Assembly (NCBI GenBank): GCA_965205685.1
Contig: OZ242174.1
Location: forward strand, 310,001 to 374,000
Source: WTFY01 sp965205685
Lineage (GTDB): Bacteria > Pseudomonadota > Gammaproteobacteria > UBA4575
Length of the DNA: 64,000 bases
Reading direction: 5' to 3'
Part shown: piece by piece, positions 40,837 to 49,460 of the stretch
How the letters are laid out: the number at the start of each line of letters is the position of its first letter
Position numbering within the stretch: the stretch's first letter is position 1
Notes under the pieces: generated by a model
Seen by the model: the letters and a program-made list of their open reading frames with translations, nothing else
Database searches by the model: none
What the model was told of the DNA's origin: nothing
Program-made: the position numbers and the translations under genes

Positions 40837-41748
40837 ATGGCCCCCGAGGTACTCAGAAGCACTAACCAGAATTCCTACACCGTGAAAAGCCTGAACTACG
40901 AGCTTAAGCAACTCTGCCGTCGCAACCGTGACGGCAGTTTTGTAACCCAGCATTTACGCGAACGAACGCTGACCCTGATCGCCAACGAACTGCACAAGCT
41001 GGGTTTTCGCCACATGAATACCCATTCCCTCAAGCCCAAACACGTCACAGCCCTGGTCCGGGACTGGCAGGCGCGCGGGCTTTCCGAAAGTACCCTCAAG
41101 TGCCGCATGTCTGTGCTGCGCTGGTGGGCTGAAAAGGTCAACCGTGCGAGCGTGGTAGCCCGTTCCAACGAGTTTTACGGGATTGGGCGCCGTGTCCTGG
41201 TGAGCAACGAATCGAAGGCCAAGGAGGTTTCCGATTCCCAGTTGGCCAAAATCCGTGACCCGCATCTGCGCATCAGTCTGGAGTTGCAGCGAGCCTTCGG
41301 CCTGCGCCGCGAGGAGTCACTCAAGTTCCAGCCGGCCTACGCTGATCGAGGCGACCATCTCCTGCTCAAGAGCAGTTGGACCAAGGGCGGCAAGCCGCGC
41401 GTCATCCCTGTGCGCAACGAGGCACAGCGCGAACTGCTGGAGCGCGCCAGAGCCCTGGTCGGTCGCGGCTCGATGATCCCGCCCACACGCGCCTTCCATC
41501 AGCAATACGATCTCTATTCCAAACAGACCCGCAGGGCCGGACTGTCAAGATTGCACGGACTGCGCCATCGCTATGCGCAAAAGCGTTACGAGGAGTTGAC
41601 AGGGTGGCCGCCGCCTGTGGCAGGCGGACCGCTCTCCAAAACACTGAAGCCGCAGCAAAAGGCACTGGACCAACGTGCCCGTCTCATCATCAGCCGCGAG
41701 CTCGGACATGAACGCGCAGAGATCGCGGCTGTGTACTGCGGTCGATAA
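40837..41748 (+). CDS. tyrosine recombinase / integrase
   Basis: 303 residues from the ATG at 40837. A SAM-like N-terminal DNA-binding part (LNYELKQLCRRNRDGSFVTQ, in part) precedes the catalytic domain with the first Arg in AFGLRREESLKF (about 153-164), Lys in SSWTKGGKPR, the HGLRH box in RLHGLRHRYAQKRY and the tyrosine in ELGHERAEIAAVYCGR at the C-terminus. All R-K-H-R-H-Y residues look present. It is the internal integrase-like gene typical of these elements rather than the end integrase, since it lies among backbone genes. Confidence 0.85.
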   Translation: MAPEVLRSTNQNSYTVKSLNYELKQLCRRNRDGSFVTQHLRERTLTLIANELHKLGFRHMNTHSLKPKHVTALVRDWQARGLSESTLKCRMSVLRWWAEKVNRASVVARSNEFYGIGRRVLVSNESKAKEVSDSQLAKIRDPHLRISLELQRAFGLRREESLKFQPAYADRGDHLLLKSSWTKGGKPRVIPVRNEAQRELLERARALVGRGSMIPPTRAFHQQYDLYSKQTRRAGLSRLHGLRHRYAQKRYEELTGWPPPVAGGPLSKTLKPQQKALDQRARLIISRELGHERAEIAAVYCGR

Positions 41749-41867
41749 GTGACCGCTGTCCAAAAACCAGCGCCCACCAGGAATCGGTTTTTACTTGGCC
41801 TTGCCTGCAGCGCTGGTCATGATCACCTCCTCCTTCGAACCACAGGCGACCCCCGAGCCCATTTGTC

Positions 41868-42302
41868 ATGCACACCCACTTGTCCGCTATCAACCGTCTG
41901 GCTGGAACCGCAGGCTGCCTGCTGGCGGGCATGCTTTCTTGTGCGCCTCTGTCAGCGGGTGAGATGCAGGTGGGGCGCTATTCCCTGTGGCAAGTGGCAC
42001 CTACCGAGGTCCAGGCCGAACCCCTGGCAGCCATGGTGGCTGTGAAGTTTCCCAAGCCGGTTCAGACAGTCGGTGACGCCGTCCAACACCTCCTGGACGA
42101 CAGCGGTTACCGGCTGGCCGGCACCCCCGGGTCCACCTCACATATCCTGCTGGCCCAGCCCTTGCCGGCCGTGCACCGTGTGCTCGGACCGTTGCGTCTG
42201 GACCAGGCCCTGCAGATCCTGGCCGGTCCCGTCTTTAAACTGGTACAGGATCCGCTGCACCGGCGCATCGCATTCGAGCTGTGCACGGAGCTGAATCCCT
42301 GA
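41868..42302 (+). CDS. pilL: PilL N-terminal-domain protein of the element
   Basis: 144 residues with a signal peptide (LAGTAGCLLAGMLSCAPLSAG) and a mature part VGRYSLWQVAPTEVQAEPLA, then TVGDAVQHLLDDSGYRLAG and HRVLGPLRLDQALQILAGP. This is the secretin-N-like domain of element PilL proteins, thought to support the conjugation pilus in the envelope. The Cys in LLAGMLSC could be a lipobox. It begins the transfer block and is followed closely by two small envelope genes. Confidence 0.85.
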   Translation: MHTHLSAINRLAGTAGCLLAGMLSCAPLSAGEMQVGRYSLWQVAPTEVQAEPLAAMVAVKFPKPVQTVGDAVQHLLDDSGYRLAGTPGSTSHILLAQPLPAVHRVLGPLRLDQALQILAGPVFKLVQDPLHRRIAFELCTELNP

Positions 42303-42303
42303 C

Positions 42304-42567
42304 ATGCTGGCGCAGCTCGCACTCGCCGCCGCCCTGATAGTGGCTGCCACACACCTGGTTCCAGAGCCAACAGGCTCGCCATTGCCTAGGGACGGTTCGC
42401 GAACGGGCACGGTCATCCTCACGGCCCCGGACCCGGATGCGACCGTGGCCGAGCCCGGCCGCTGTCTACCCGCGAACGCACAGCCGGCCTACCGCGACCT
42501 CTCGGGCATGGCGCTGATCCCCCCCGCATCTCCTGTCGCACCTGAAGCCCCTGGCCCCCGTCCATAA
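42304..42567 (+). CDS. small exported hypothetical protein of the transfer block
   Basis: 87 residues starting 2 bp after the pilL stop. N-terminal hydrophobic helix MLAQLALAAALIVAATHLV, then a Pro-rich periplasmic part ending SPVAPEAPGPRP. The position between pilL and the PFL_4693 gene and the tight spacing argue for a real small envelope protein. No family recognised. Confidence 0.55.
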   Translation: MLAQLALAAALIVAATHLVPEPTGSPLPRDGSRTGTVILTAPDPDATVAEPGRCLPANAQPAYRDLSGMALIPPASPVAPEAPGPRP

Positions 42568-42571
42568 CAGC

Positions 42572-43327
42572 ATGCGCGGGTCCCTCCTGGTCGTGCTCGC
42601 CCTGTCCGGGCCTGCAAGCGTTGCTGCACAGGGTCCGGCGCACATCGACACGCCTGCCGTGGCTACCCGTACCCTCCCGTTGCAAGAAGACGAAAGCGAG
42701 ATGGCGGCTGCCAAGGTCTGGGGGCTCGATTCGGGCGAGTGGCAACGCTACCGCACCCTCATGCAGGGCATGCGGGCAAGCATCAGCCCCGCCACCATCT
42801 CACCGATTGAGGTGCTCGGCATCCATGCCCGAGACCCCGCCGAGCGAAGGCGCTACGCCGAGCGCTGGGCGAGGGCCATGCACGAAGACGTCGAGCGCAT
42901 CCTCGCATTCGAGCGGGCCTACCAGGCGGCGTACCGCAGGCTGTACCCGAACGCGGTGCTGATCGACCGCAAGCGCCTGGCAGCGCTTGACCCCCCCGCA
43001 CCGCTCAAGGCCGGAGACCGTGTACTGTTTTTCACGCGCACCGACTGTCCGCCCTGCGATGCCCTGCTCTCGCGCGTACTCAAGCACCAGCACCGGGTCG
43101 CGGGTATCGACATCTATATCGCGGGCCTTGAGCCCGGCGATGATGCCGGGGTGCGCACCTGGGCCCGGGAGCGCGGCATCGATCCGGGCGAGGTGCATGC
43201 GCGGCGCATCACCCTGAACCATGCCGGTGCGAGGCTCGAGGAACTCACCGACGGGCAAGGTACAACCCCCTACCTGCTGCGCGAGCGAGAAGGTGCCCTG
43301 GCACCGCTACGCGTCTCCGAGCTTTGA
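42572..43327 (+). CDS. integrating conjugative element protein, PFL_4693 family
   Basis: 251 residues with signal peptide LLVVLALSGPASVAAQ. The conserved core reads AAAKVWGLDSGEWQRYRTLM and ISPATISPIEVLGIHARDPA, diagnostic of PFL_4693. The C-terminal part contains a thioredoxin-like motif FTRTDCPPCDALLSRV (CPPC at about 156-159). It is periplasmic and likely aids assembly or disulfide handling of the transfer apparatus. It overlaps the next gene by 4 bp. Confidence 0.88.
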   Translation: MRGSLLVVLALSGPASVAAQGPAHIDTPAVATRTLPLQEDESEMAAAKVWGLDSGEWQRYRTLMQGMRASISPATISPIEVLGIHARDPAERRRYAERWARAMHEDVERILAFERAYQAAYRRLYPNAVLIDRKRLAALDPPAPLKAGDRVLFFTRTDCPPCDALLSRVLKHQHRVAGIDIYIAGLEPGDDAGVRTWARERGIDPGEVHARRITLNHAGARLEELTDGQGTTPYLLREREGALAPLRVSEL

Positions 43328-43854
43328 TGACGATTCCCCTGCTTTGGGTGCGCATCCTTGCCTTTGCGCTTCTTGTGCTTGGCTTTGGCCCGGCGCGCTC
43401 GCAGCTCGAGGTGATCTTCGACAACGGGCGCACCCGACCCCTCGCGCCCTACCTGGAAGCCCTCGAACCCGGACCTGAAAAGCCCCCGACCGCACCACCG
43501 GTCACGCCCTCCCTGGGGGCCGCAGAGCTGGCCAACCTGTTGCCCATCCGTTCCCCCGGGCTCAGCCCGGGCCCGGTGCGCTCGAGGACCCACCTCCGCC
43601 CGCAGCTTCGCCCGTTCTTCATGATCGGCGCCGATGCCCGCTCAAGAAGGTGGCTGGTGCGACACCGCGCACACCTGGTGTCGATCGGGGCCGTTGGCCT
43701 GCTGGTGGCCGCAGACAGCGAACAGGACCTCAGGCAGGTTGCAAGGTTGGCCCGGGGCCTTGCCATTACTCCCGCCTCCGGTTCCGACCTCGCGCGCGTG
43801 CTGGGCCTCGAACACTACCCCGTGCTGATCACGGCCAGCGGCATCTCGCAGTGA
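43324..43854 (+). CDS. integrating conjugative element protein, PFL_4695 family
   Basis: 176 residues with signal peptide LLWVRILAFALLVLGFG. Core RPFFMIGADARSRRWLVRHR and VLGLEHYPVLITASGISQ are typical of PFL_4695. The usual lytic transglycosylase gene (PFL_4694) between the two families is missing here; the genes overlap directly. The stop overlaps the GTG of traD. Confidence 0.88.
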   Translation: MMTIPLLWVRILAFALLVLGFGPARSQLEVIFDNGRTRPLAPYLEALEPGPEKPPTAPPVTPSLGAAELANLLPIRSPGLSPGPVRSRTHLRPQLRPFFMIGADARSRRWLVRHRAHLVSIGAVGLLVAADSEQDLRQVARLARGLAITPASGSDLARVLGLEHYPVLITASGISQ

Positions 43855-45794
43855 GACGCTACCCGGTGGAGGCGCTGCTTCGCCCGCCGATCGAGCTGTA
43901 CTCCGCGGCTGCGGCACTGGCCTGTGCCACGCTTGCCTGGCTTGCCCCGCAGGCGCTGCTGTTGCCGGGCGGGCTCTCCACCGGCTGTGCAACCCTGCTG
44001 GGTGTGTTCGGCCTGCTGCGCACCGCCCAGGCCCTGCGCGTGCTTCGCTACCGTGCACACCTGATGCGCCTTGCGCCGTATCGTCTGCCGCGTGCACTGC
44101 TGCCGGCGCACGAGCGCAAGGTGTTTCTCGGTCGCGGCTTTCGCTGGAGCCAGAAACACACCCAGCGCCTTCGCGACACCCTGCACCCGGAGGTGCAGCG
44201 CTACCTGCGCCCGGGGCCGCTGACCCGCCTCATCCATGGCAGGGCATGGGCTCAGGCATCGCTCGCTGCCCCCGGCGGCAGCGCGGCCCTGCACGGGGTG
44301 GAGCCCCGCGAGCAGGCCGTGTGGATGGATCGTGCCGAGCGTGCTGGGCACACCCTGGTGCTCGGCACCACGCGCGTCGGCAAGACGCGCCTGGCCGAGC
44401 TGCTGATCGCACAGGACATCGCGCGCGGGGATACCGTGATCGTGTTCGACCCGAAAGGCGATGCCGGGCTGTTGCAAAGGGTGTACGCGGAGGCCGCACG
44501 TGCCGGGCGCCGCAAGGACTTCTTCCTCTTTCACCTCGGCTTTCCAGAGCATTCTGTGCGCTACAACGCCATCGGCAACTTCTCGCGCATCACAGAAGTG
44601 GCGACCCGCATCGCCAACCAGTTGCCGAACGAGGGCAACTCCGCGGCCTTTCGCGAATTCGCCTGGCGCTTCGTCAACATCATCGCCCGCGCCCTGGTGG
44701 CGCTCGGACAGACCCCCAACTACCGCCGGGTGCACCGCTATATCAACGACATCGAGCCGCTGTTCATCGAGTACGCCGAGGTCCACCTGCAGCGAACCGC
44801 AGCCCCCGGCTGGCGCTCGCGCATCACCGAGATCGCGGAGAACATCAAGGAGCGCAACCTGCCGGGTGCACTTCGCGGGCGCTCGGCGAAGGCCATCGCG
44901 CTGATGCGCTTCCTGCCCGGACACGTGCAGTTCGACCCGGTGCTCGATGGCCTGATCAGTGCCTTCAAGTACGACCGCACCTATTTCGACAAGATCGTGA
45001 GCTCGGTGGGACCGCTGATGGAGAAGCTCACCACCGGCCCCATCGCAGACCTCATCTCCCCGGGCGAGGCGCTCGGCGATGCGCGCCCGATCTTCGAGTG
45101 GCTGGACGTGATCCGGCGGCGCGGCATCGTCTATGTCGGGCTCGATGCGCTGAGCGACACCACGGTCGCGAGCGCGGTCGGCAACTCCATGTTCGCCGAC
45201 CTGGTGTCGGTGGCCGGGCATATCTACAAGCACGGCACGGGCGGCGCACATCCATCGGTCAGCATCCATGCCGATGAGTTCAACGAGCTGATCGGTGATG
45301 AGTTCGTGCCGCTGCTGAACAAGGCCGGCGGGGCAGGCTTCCAGGTGACCGCCTACACCCAGACCTGGTCGGACGTGGAGGCGCGCATCGGCAACCGCGC
45401 CAAGGCCGGACAGGTGGCCGGCAACTTCAACACGCTGATCATGCTGCGCGTCAAGGAGCTGGCCACCGCGCGCATGCTGACCGACCAGTTGCCCGAGGTC
45501 GAGGTGCACACCCTGATGAGCGTCTCCGGCGTGAACGACTCGGCGGAACCGGCCTCCGGCATCGATTTTCGTTCGCGAAACGAGGACCGCATCAGCGTCT
45601 TCAAGGTGCCCATGCTGAGCCCGGCCGACCTCATTGCCTTGCCGAAGGGCCAGGCCTTCGCACTACTGGAGGGCGGACAGCTGTGGAAGCTGCGCATGCC
45701 CCTGACCGAGGCTGACCCCGGGCACGACCTGCCGCCCGAGCTGGCAGACATCACGCAAGGCATGCAACGCCCACAGCCCACTTCCCGTGGCTAG
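43851..45794 (+). CDS. traD: TraD/TraG-type conjugative coupling ATPase
   Basis: 647 residues from the GTG at 43851 (GTGA overlap with the upstream gene). Two N-terminal membrane spans (LYSAAAALACATLAWLAPQA) are followed by the ATPase with Walker A LVLGTTRVGKTRLAE (about 167-181), Walker B IVYVGLDALSD-like strand and the arginine/Gln region FQVTAYTQTWSD. It matches SXT/TOL-class coupling factors that feed DNA to the type IV secretion channel. It overlaps the PFL_4697 gene by 8 bp. Confidence 0.92.
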   Translation: MRRYPVEALLRPPIELYSAAAALACATLAWLAPQALLLPGGLSTGCATLLGVFGLLRTAQALRVLRYRAHLMRLAPYRLPRALLPAHERKVFLGRGFRWSQKHTQRLRDTLHPEVQRYLRPGPLTRLIHGRAWAQASLAAPGGSAALHGVEPREQAVWMDRAERAGHTLVLGTTRVGKTRLAELLIAQDIARGDTVIVFDPKGDAGLLQRVYAEAARAGRRKDFFLFHLGFPEHSVRYNAIGNFSRITEVATRIANQLPNEGNSAAFREFAWRFVNIIARALVALGQTPNYRRVHRYINDIEPLFIEYAEVHLQRTAAPGWRSRITEIAENIKERNLPGALRGRSAKAIALMRFLPGHVQFDPVLDGLISAFKYDRTYFDKIVSSVGPLMEKLTTGPIADLISPGEALGDARPIFEWLDVIRRRGIVYVGLDALSDTTVASAVGNSMFADLVSVAGHIYKHGTGGAHPSVSIHADEFNELIGDEFVPLLNKAGGAGFQVTAYTQTWSDVEARIGNRAKAGQVAGNFNTLIMLRVKELATARMLTDQLPEVEVHTLMSVSGVNDSAEPASGIDFRSRNEDRISVFKVPMLSPADLIALPKGQAFALLEGGQLWKLRMPLTEADPGHDLPPELADITQGMQRPQPTSRG

Positions 45795-46518
45795 CCCACG
45801 TGCGGCCCGCACCCACCCTGCAGACCGCGGCGGGGTGTTTGCCCGACTGGTCCGGGGCCTCTCGCGCCTGCTCGCCTGGCTGGTACTCTCGCTTGTGCTC
45901 TCCATCGTGCTCGAATGGGTCGGCATGGTGTACTGGTGGGAAGAGCAGGGGCTCGCCCACAGCGCGGACATGCTTGAATTCGAGATCGCCCTGGTGGAGT
46001 CCGAGCTCACCCGCAGCCTGCTGGTCGATGAGCCGGCAGGCTTTGTCCTGGGGGCACGTGATCGTGTACGGGCACTTCTGGAGCTCACCGGGGTTGCAAG
46101 CTTTGTGCACTGGGCCGCTTCCCGGCCTTCTCGCGCATCCCGGGGCTGGACCGCACATCTGCACCGCATCACACACCCGGTCTCGCATTTCCTGCTCGCG
46201 GGCCTGCAGGTGATGCAGCTCTTTGCCGTGCGCCTGGCCGTGCTCGCACTGGCCATCCCGGCATTCATGCTATTTGGCGTTGCGGGACTCATTGATGGGC
46301 TGGTGCAGCGCGATCTTCGCCGCCGCGGTGCCGGGCGCGAGAGCTCGTTCATCTACCATCATGCCAGGGCTGCGATCCCTGCGCTGCTGCTGGCCCCGTT
46401 CATTGTCTATCTGGCCCTGCCGGTGAGCCTGCATCCGGGCTGGGTCGTGCTGCCCGCAGCGCTGCTGACCAGTCTTGCAGTGGCCCTGGCCGCACGCAGT
46501 TTCAAGAAATACCTCTGA
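45787..46518 (+). CDS. element membrane protein, PFL_4697 family
   Basis: 243 residues from a GTG. Hydrophobic helices at about 24-50 (LSRLLAWLVLSLVLSIVLEW), 150-178 and 200-230 mark an inner-membrane protein. ELTRSLLVDEP, HFLLAGLQVMQLFAVRL and the basic loop LVQRDLRRRGAGRESSFIYH fit PFL_4697 (DUF4400-like). It is the last gene of the first transfer block; cargo follows. Confidence 0.86.
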   Translation: MASPRAARTHPADRGGVFARLVRGLSRLLAWLVLSLVLSIVLEWVGMVYWWEEQGLAHSADMLEFEIALVESELTRSLLVDEPAGFVLGARDRVRALLELTGVASFVHWAASRPSRASRGWTAHLHRITHPVSHFLLAGLQVMQLFAVRLAVLALAIPAFMLFGVAGLIDGLVQRDLRRRGAGRESSFIYHHARAAIPALLLAPFIVYLALPVSLHPGWVVLPAALLTSLAVALAARSFKKYL

Positions 46519-46646
46519 GCCATCAAGCTGCCATTTTTCGATGAGCCGCATTCCCCTGTCTGGGGTGGTGCGAGCATGACAGCGTATCCTGCCGCTTGCT
46601 AGAATTACCGGTATTCACTTAACCCGTCTTAATGAGGAGAGGTGGA

Positions 46647-46940
46647 ATGTCGTACATGGTGATCTTCAAGCTGGATCCGGAGAATGAGGCCAACCGCGAG
46701 TCACTGGAGCAGCTGATCAAGACGTTCGAGCCGCATACCCAGGTCTCGGAGAATGCCTACCTCATCTATGCGCAACGCGAGGTCTACGAGGTCTACGCCG
46801 AGTTCCAGCCGTTCATCAAGGAAGGGGATTTCCTGTACGTCATCCGCGTGGTGTGTCAGTGGGAGGGTATCGGCGATGCCGACATCACGCACTGGCTTCG
46901 GTACTATGCCTCGCCGTTGCTTGGCGATGTGATCATCTAG
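46647..46940 (+). CDS. small Cas2-like / SinR-like ferredoxin-fold protein
   Basis: 97 residues from the ATG at 46647 preceded by GAGGAGAGGTGGA. The pattern beta (MSYMVIFKLD), helix (ESLEQLIKTFEPH), beta (NAYLIYAQ), helix (EVYAEFQPFIKEGD), beta (FLYVIRVVCQW) resembles Cas2 and related stand-alone small proteins. No cas genes or repeats are nearby, so it is not part of a CRISPR system. Function unknown; it begins the cargo block. An ancestral Cas2-like nuclease or toxin is possible but unproven. Confidence 0.6.
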   Translation: MSYMVIFKLDPENEANRESLEQLIKTFEPHTQVSENAYLIYAQREVYEVYAEFQPFIKEGDFLYVIRVVCQWEGIGDADITHWLRYYASPLLGDVII

Positions 46941-46997
46941 GCGGTGCGGAGGGTGTGGCGTCCTCGTTTCGGACCTAGTATCCAATCCCCCGGTGAA

Positions 46998-48296
46998 TCA
47001 TTGCCTGCCTATGATCTTGGCCCGTTTGCTCACGCCCTCGAGGGTTAAGTTCGTTGTTGACGCCGGCACTCCGGCATCGGCGGCCAAAGCAGCTATTTTT
47101 TCAATCGCGTCATCCATCCTCTCAATCAGGCTCGAAAAGATGTCCTCCATGTCCTGCTCACGTAACCCTGCTCTTTGACCGGTCTGGTAGAAGTGGCGCA
47201 ACTGAATCTGATTCAGGCGGTAATGGTTATTGTCCCCCAGGGCCATTGCCAGCTTGATCTTCTGATCCGGAAATTCCGGCCAGGGTGCGGCTGAGATCAC
47301 GTCGTACAGAGGTGTTAGCCGGTAGCCGTCTGGCGAGAGAAATATCGAGAAATTTTTGGCATGGCCATCAATGGCCGCCAGCAACCAGAACACGACCTGC
47401 GCCTTCATAAAAGCCATACGGTCTTCATACGGGACGATCGCACCGTTCAGGAATTTCAGTACATCGACAATGCCCGGACCGCCATCACTTTGGTATTTCC
47501 TTGCAGGCGATACCCCCAGTGCCTGACACATGTCTTCCTGCGGCAGCCGATACAGCACGCCTTCCCGCCAGTCCCGGTCGAAACGCTCAATGGCGATCAC
47601 GGGTTTGCCATCGAACATCAGTACCTCGCTCCTTGCCGACTCAAGACCCAGGGCACGGCACAGCTCAAGACAGAGCCATTCATTCCAGGGGGTATCGGAA
47701 AAATCAGCACCTGTCGGGCCTTGTTTCATGGCGGGCTTGAAAATGTGGGAGGTGGGTGTTGGCCCAAGGGGCAACTGCCATTGATCGTTGATCCAGAGGA
47801 AGGCCGTTTTTTCCTGCACGCCCGCAATGGAGATACGAAAGTCATCTTCATCGACACGGACACCGAGCGGCATGGTTTCGAGGGCAGCGATCCGGGCCGC
47901 AATCTCATCATCGCTCACCGGCCGGCATTCCATTTTCGTTGGGTCACCGGGATCAAGTCCTTCGGGAACAAAACGCAGTGCCCCTGCACAATCTCGCCCG
48001 AGCACTGCCAGGAGGTCAAAAATCCCGGCACTGGCTGCCCGCTCACGGGCCGCAATTTTTTCCCTTACGGTGCGATCATCAGGTAATAGCCCGTCAAAGT
48101 AGCTGGTCACACTTTCCCCTGACCAGGTGCGATCGGCCAGCGGCATGGACACTGAAATGGGAAATGCCTTGTCAGATGACAGCCAGTCCGGGTCATAGCG
48201 AAACGATGTTGCACCGTCAGGCGCGCGGGAATACGTGCCAACCTTGCTGGAACCGACATACACATCAAGCATGCGTTTCTGGCGCTTGCGTCCCAC
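46998..48296 (-). CDS. hipA: HipA-family kinase toxin, second copy
   Basis: 432 residues starting next to the hipB stop. HipA_N is seen in MLDVYVGSSKVGTYSRAPDG and SVTSYFDGLLPDDRTVREKI; the kinase core has the loop SIAGVQEKTAFLW, catalytic AAIDGHAKNFSIFL (Asp, Asn intact) and LTPLYDVISAAP. It is a full-length HipA different from the first copy in this window and closer to E. coli HipA length. Paired with the small HTH gene upstream it forms hipBA inside the element cargo. Confidence 0.92.
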   Translation of the reverse strand: MGRKRQKRMLDVYVGSSKVGTYSRAPDGATSFRYDPDWLSSDKAFPISVSMPLADRTWSGESVTSYFDGLLPDDRTVREKIAARERAASAGIFDLLAVLGRDCAGALRFVPEGLDPGDPTKMECRPVSDDEIAARIAALETMPLGVRVDEDDFRISIAGVQEKTAFLWINDQWQLPLGPTPTSHIFKPAMKQGPTGADFSDTPWNEWLCLELCRALGLESARSEVLMFDGKPVIAIERFDRDWREGVLYRLPQEDMCQALGVSPARKYQSDGGPGIVDVLKFLNGAIVPYEDRMAFMKAQVVFWLLAAIDGHAKNFSIFLSPDGYRLTPLYDVISAAPWPEFPDQKIKLAMALGDNNHYRLNQIQLRHFYQTGQRAGLREQDMEDIFSSLIERMDDAIEKIAALAADAGVPASTTNLTLEGVSKRAKIIGRQ

Positions 48297-48542
48297 TCAA
48301 TACTCCGTCGGATCGAAGCCGGCTTTGCGGCGCGGGACGACCGACAGGTCCAGGTCCAGAGCGGACAGCACCCTGATCACGGTATCGTGCCTTGCCGCGG
48401 TGACACCGTTCTCAAGGTCCGATATCAGTGCCTGGCGGACGGAGGCCTTTCGGGCGACATCGACCTGCCGCAACCCCTTTTTCTTGCGGGCACGGCGGAT
48501 GGCTTCACCGAGTTCCTTGTTGTTGCGGACAATGCTCCCCAT
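48297..48542 (-). CDS. hipB: HipB-family antitoxin, second copy
   Basis: 81 residues. ELGEAIRRARKKKGLRQVDV and ASVRQALISDLENGVTAARH form an XRE HTH, and LDLDLSVVPRRK is the typical HipB beta-strand. Normal HipB length, unlike the first copy. It directly abuts hipA. Upstream inverted repeats are candidate operators. Confidence 0.9.
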   Translation of the reverse strand: MGSIVRNNKELGEAIRRARKKKGLRQVDVARKASVRQALISDLENGVTAARHDTVIRVLSALDLDLSVVPRRKAGFDPTEY

Positions 48543-48555
48543 GGACGCCTCTTTA

Positions 48556-48614
48556 ATACGGTCTATCGTATATCATCTATATATACCTTTCTCCGTATAA
48601 TATCAATATATACG
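48556..48614 (-). promoter_or_regulatory. candidate HipB operators
   Basis: Two inverted repeats lie just upstream of hipB in AT-rich DNA: ATACG / CGTAT (48556-48560, 48567-48571) and CGTATA / TATACG (48594-48599, 48609-48614). They share a CGTAT half-site and are placed for autorepression. Confidence 0.45.
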
Positions 48615-48682
48615 CTTGATCGAATATATTGGAAATTGCCGCCCCACCGCTTGAAGGGGTGCTGGGGAGGGGCCTGAAACGG

Positions 48683-49378
48683 TCAGGGATGCCCGGAGGC
48701 CTTGGAGACGTGCATCTCCAGCTGCTTGCTGATCTCGGTGCCGCGCAGGGTGCGATTGTGCTTGGCATAATCCCAGGCCGTCCTGCGCTCCCGGTCGCGG
48801 GCATTCACATCGGCCCCGGCACCAAGCAGGGCCGCCACCACGGCAGGGTTCTTGGTAAGCCGTGCTGCCATGTGCAGCGGGGTCAGCCCGTTTGAGCCCT
48901 TCGCATCGATGCGTGCACCGACGCTCAGCAGGGTATGGATGCTCTCGGGATTGGCGTTCATGCCAGCGGCCATGTGCAGCGGGGTCAGCCCGTCGACCGC
49001 CTTCGCGTTCGGATCTGCTCCGGCCCGCACCAGGGCCGTGATCACGCCCACCGGGTTGTCATCGTTCATGGCGGCCACGTGCAGCGGGGTCCAGTCGTAC
49101 TCGTGCATGCGCGCCATCGGGTCCGCTCCGGCCTCCAGCAGTGCGCCGGTCACACCGGCGTCGCTGTTGAGCCCGGCCGTGCGGTGCAGTGGCGTGATGC
49201 CGTACTCGTCGCGGTCGTTCGGGTCGGCACCCTCGGCGAGGCAGGCACGCACCGCATCGACGGTGGCCTGCTCAAAGAATTGCTCGGAGTTCCAGTGCGT
49301 GCACTGGGCCCCCAGGGCGACCTGGCTGGCGGCCGCCAGGCACAGGCAGGCCACCAATATACTGCGCAACCGGTTCAT
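48683..49378 (-). CDS. secreted ankyrin-repeat protein 1
   Basis: 231 residues with signal peptide LRSILVACLCLAAASQVALG. The mature start CTHWNSEQFFEQATVDAVRA is shared with its two neighbours. Five ankyrin repeats follow, each around YGITPLHRTAGLNSDAGVTG and ADPNAKAVDGLTPLHMAAGM. Ankyrins mediate protein binding; in the periplasm or outside they could neutralise effectors or hold partners. 82 bp after the disrupted second ankyrin gene. Confidence 0.85.
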   Translation of the reverse strand: MNRLRSILVACLCLAAASQVALGAQCTHWNSEQFFEQATVDAVRACLAEGADPNDRDEYGITPLHRTAGLNSDAGVTGALLEAGADPMARMHEYDWTPLHVAAMNDDNPVGVITALVRAGADPNAKAVDGLTPLHMAAGMNANPESIHTLLSVGARIDAKGSNGLTPLHMAARLTKNPAVVAALLGAGADVNARDRERRTAWDYAKHNRTLRGTEISKQLEMHVSKASGHP

Positions 49379-49460
49379 ATTATCGTTCTGATTCCGGGCT
49401 ATGGGGCTCCAATGATGGCCTCTCGGCAGGCCCGATGCAAGCAGACTGGTTAGAAAGTGA

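Noticed and set aside
43815..45509. 564-residue minus-strand frame opposite traD
   Set aside because: Antisense shadow; TraD motifs are on the plus strand.
46647..46940. CRISPR-Cas system around the Cas2-like gene
   Set aside because: No repeat-spacer array and no other cas gene in the window.
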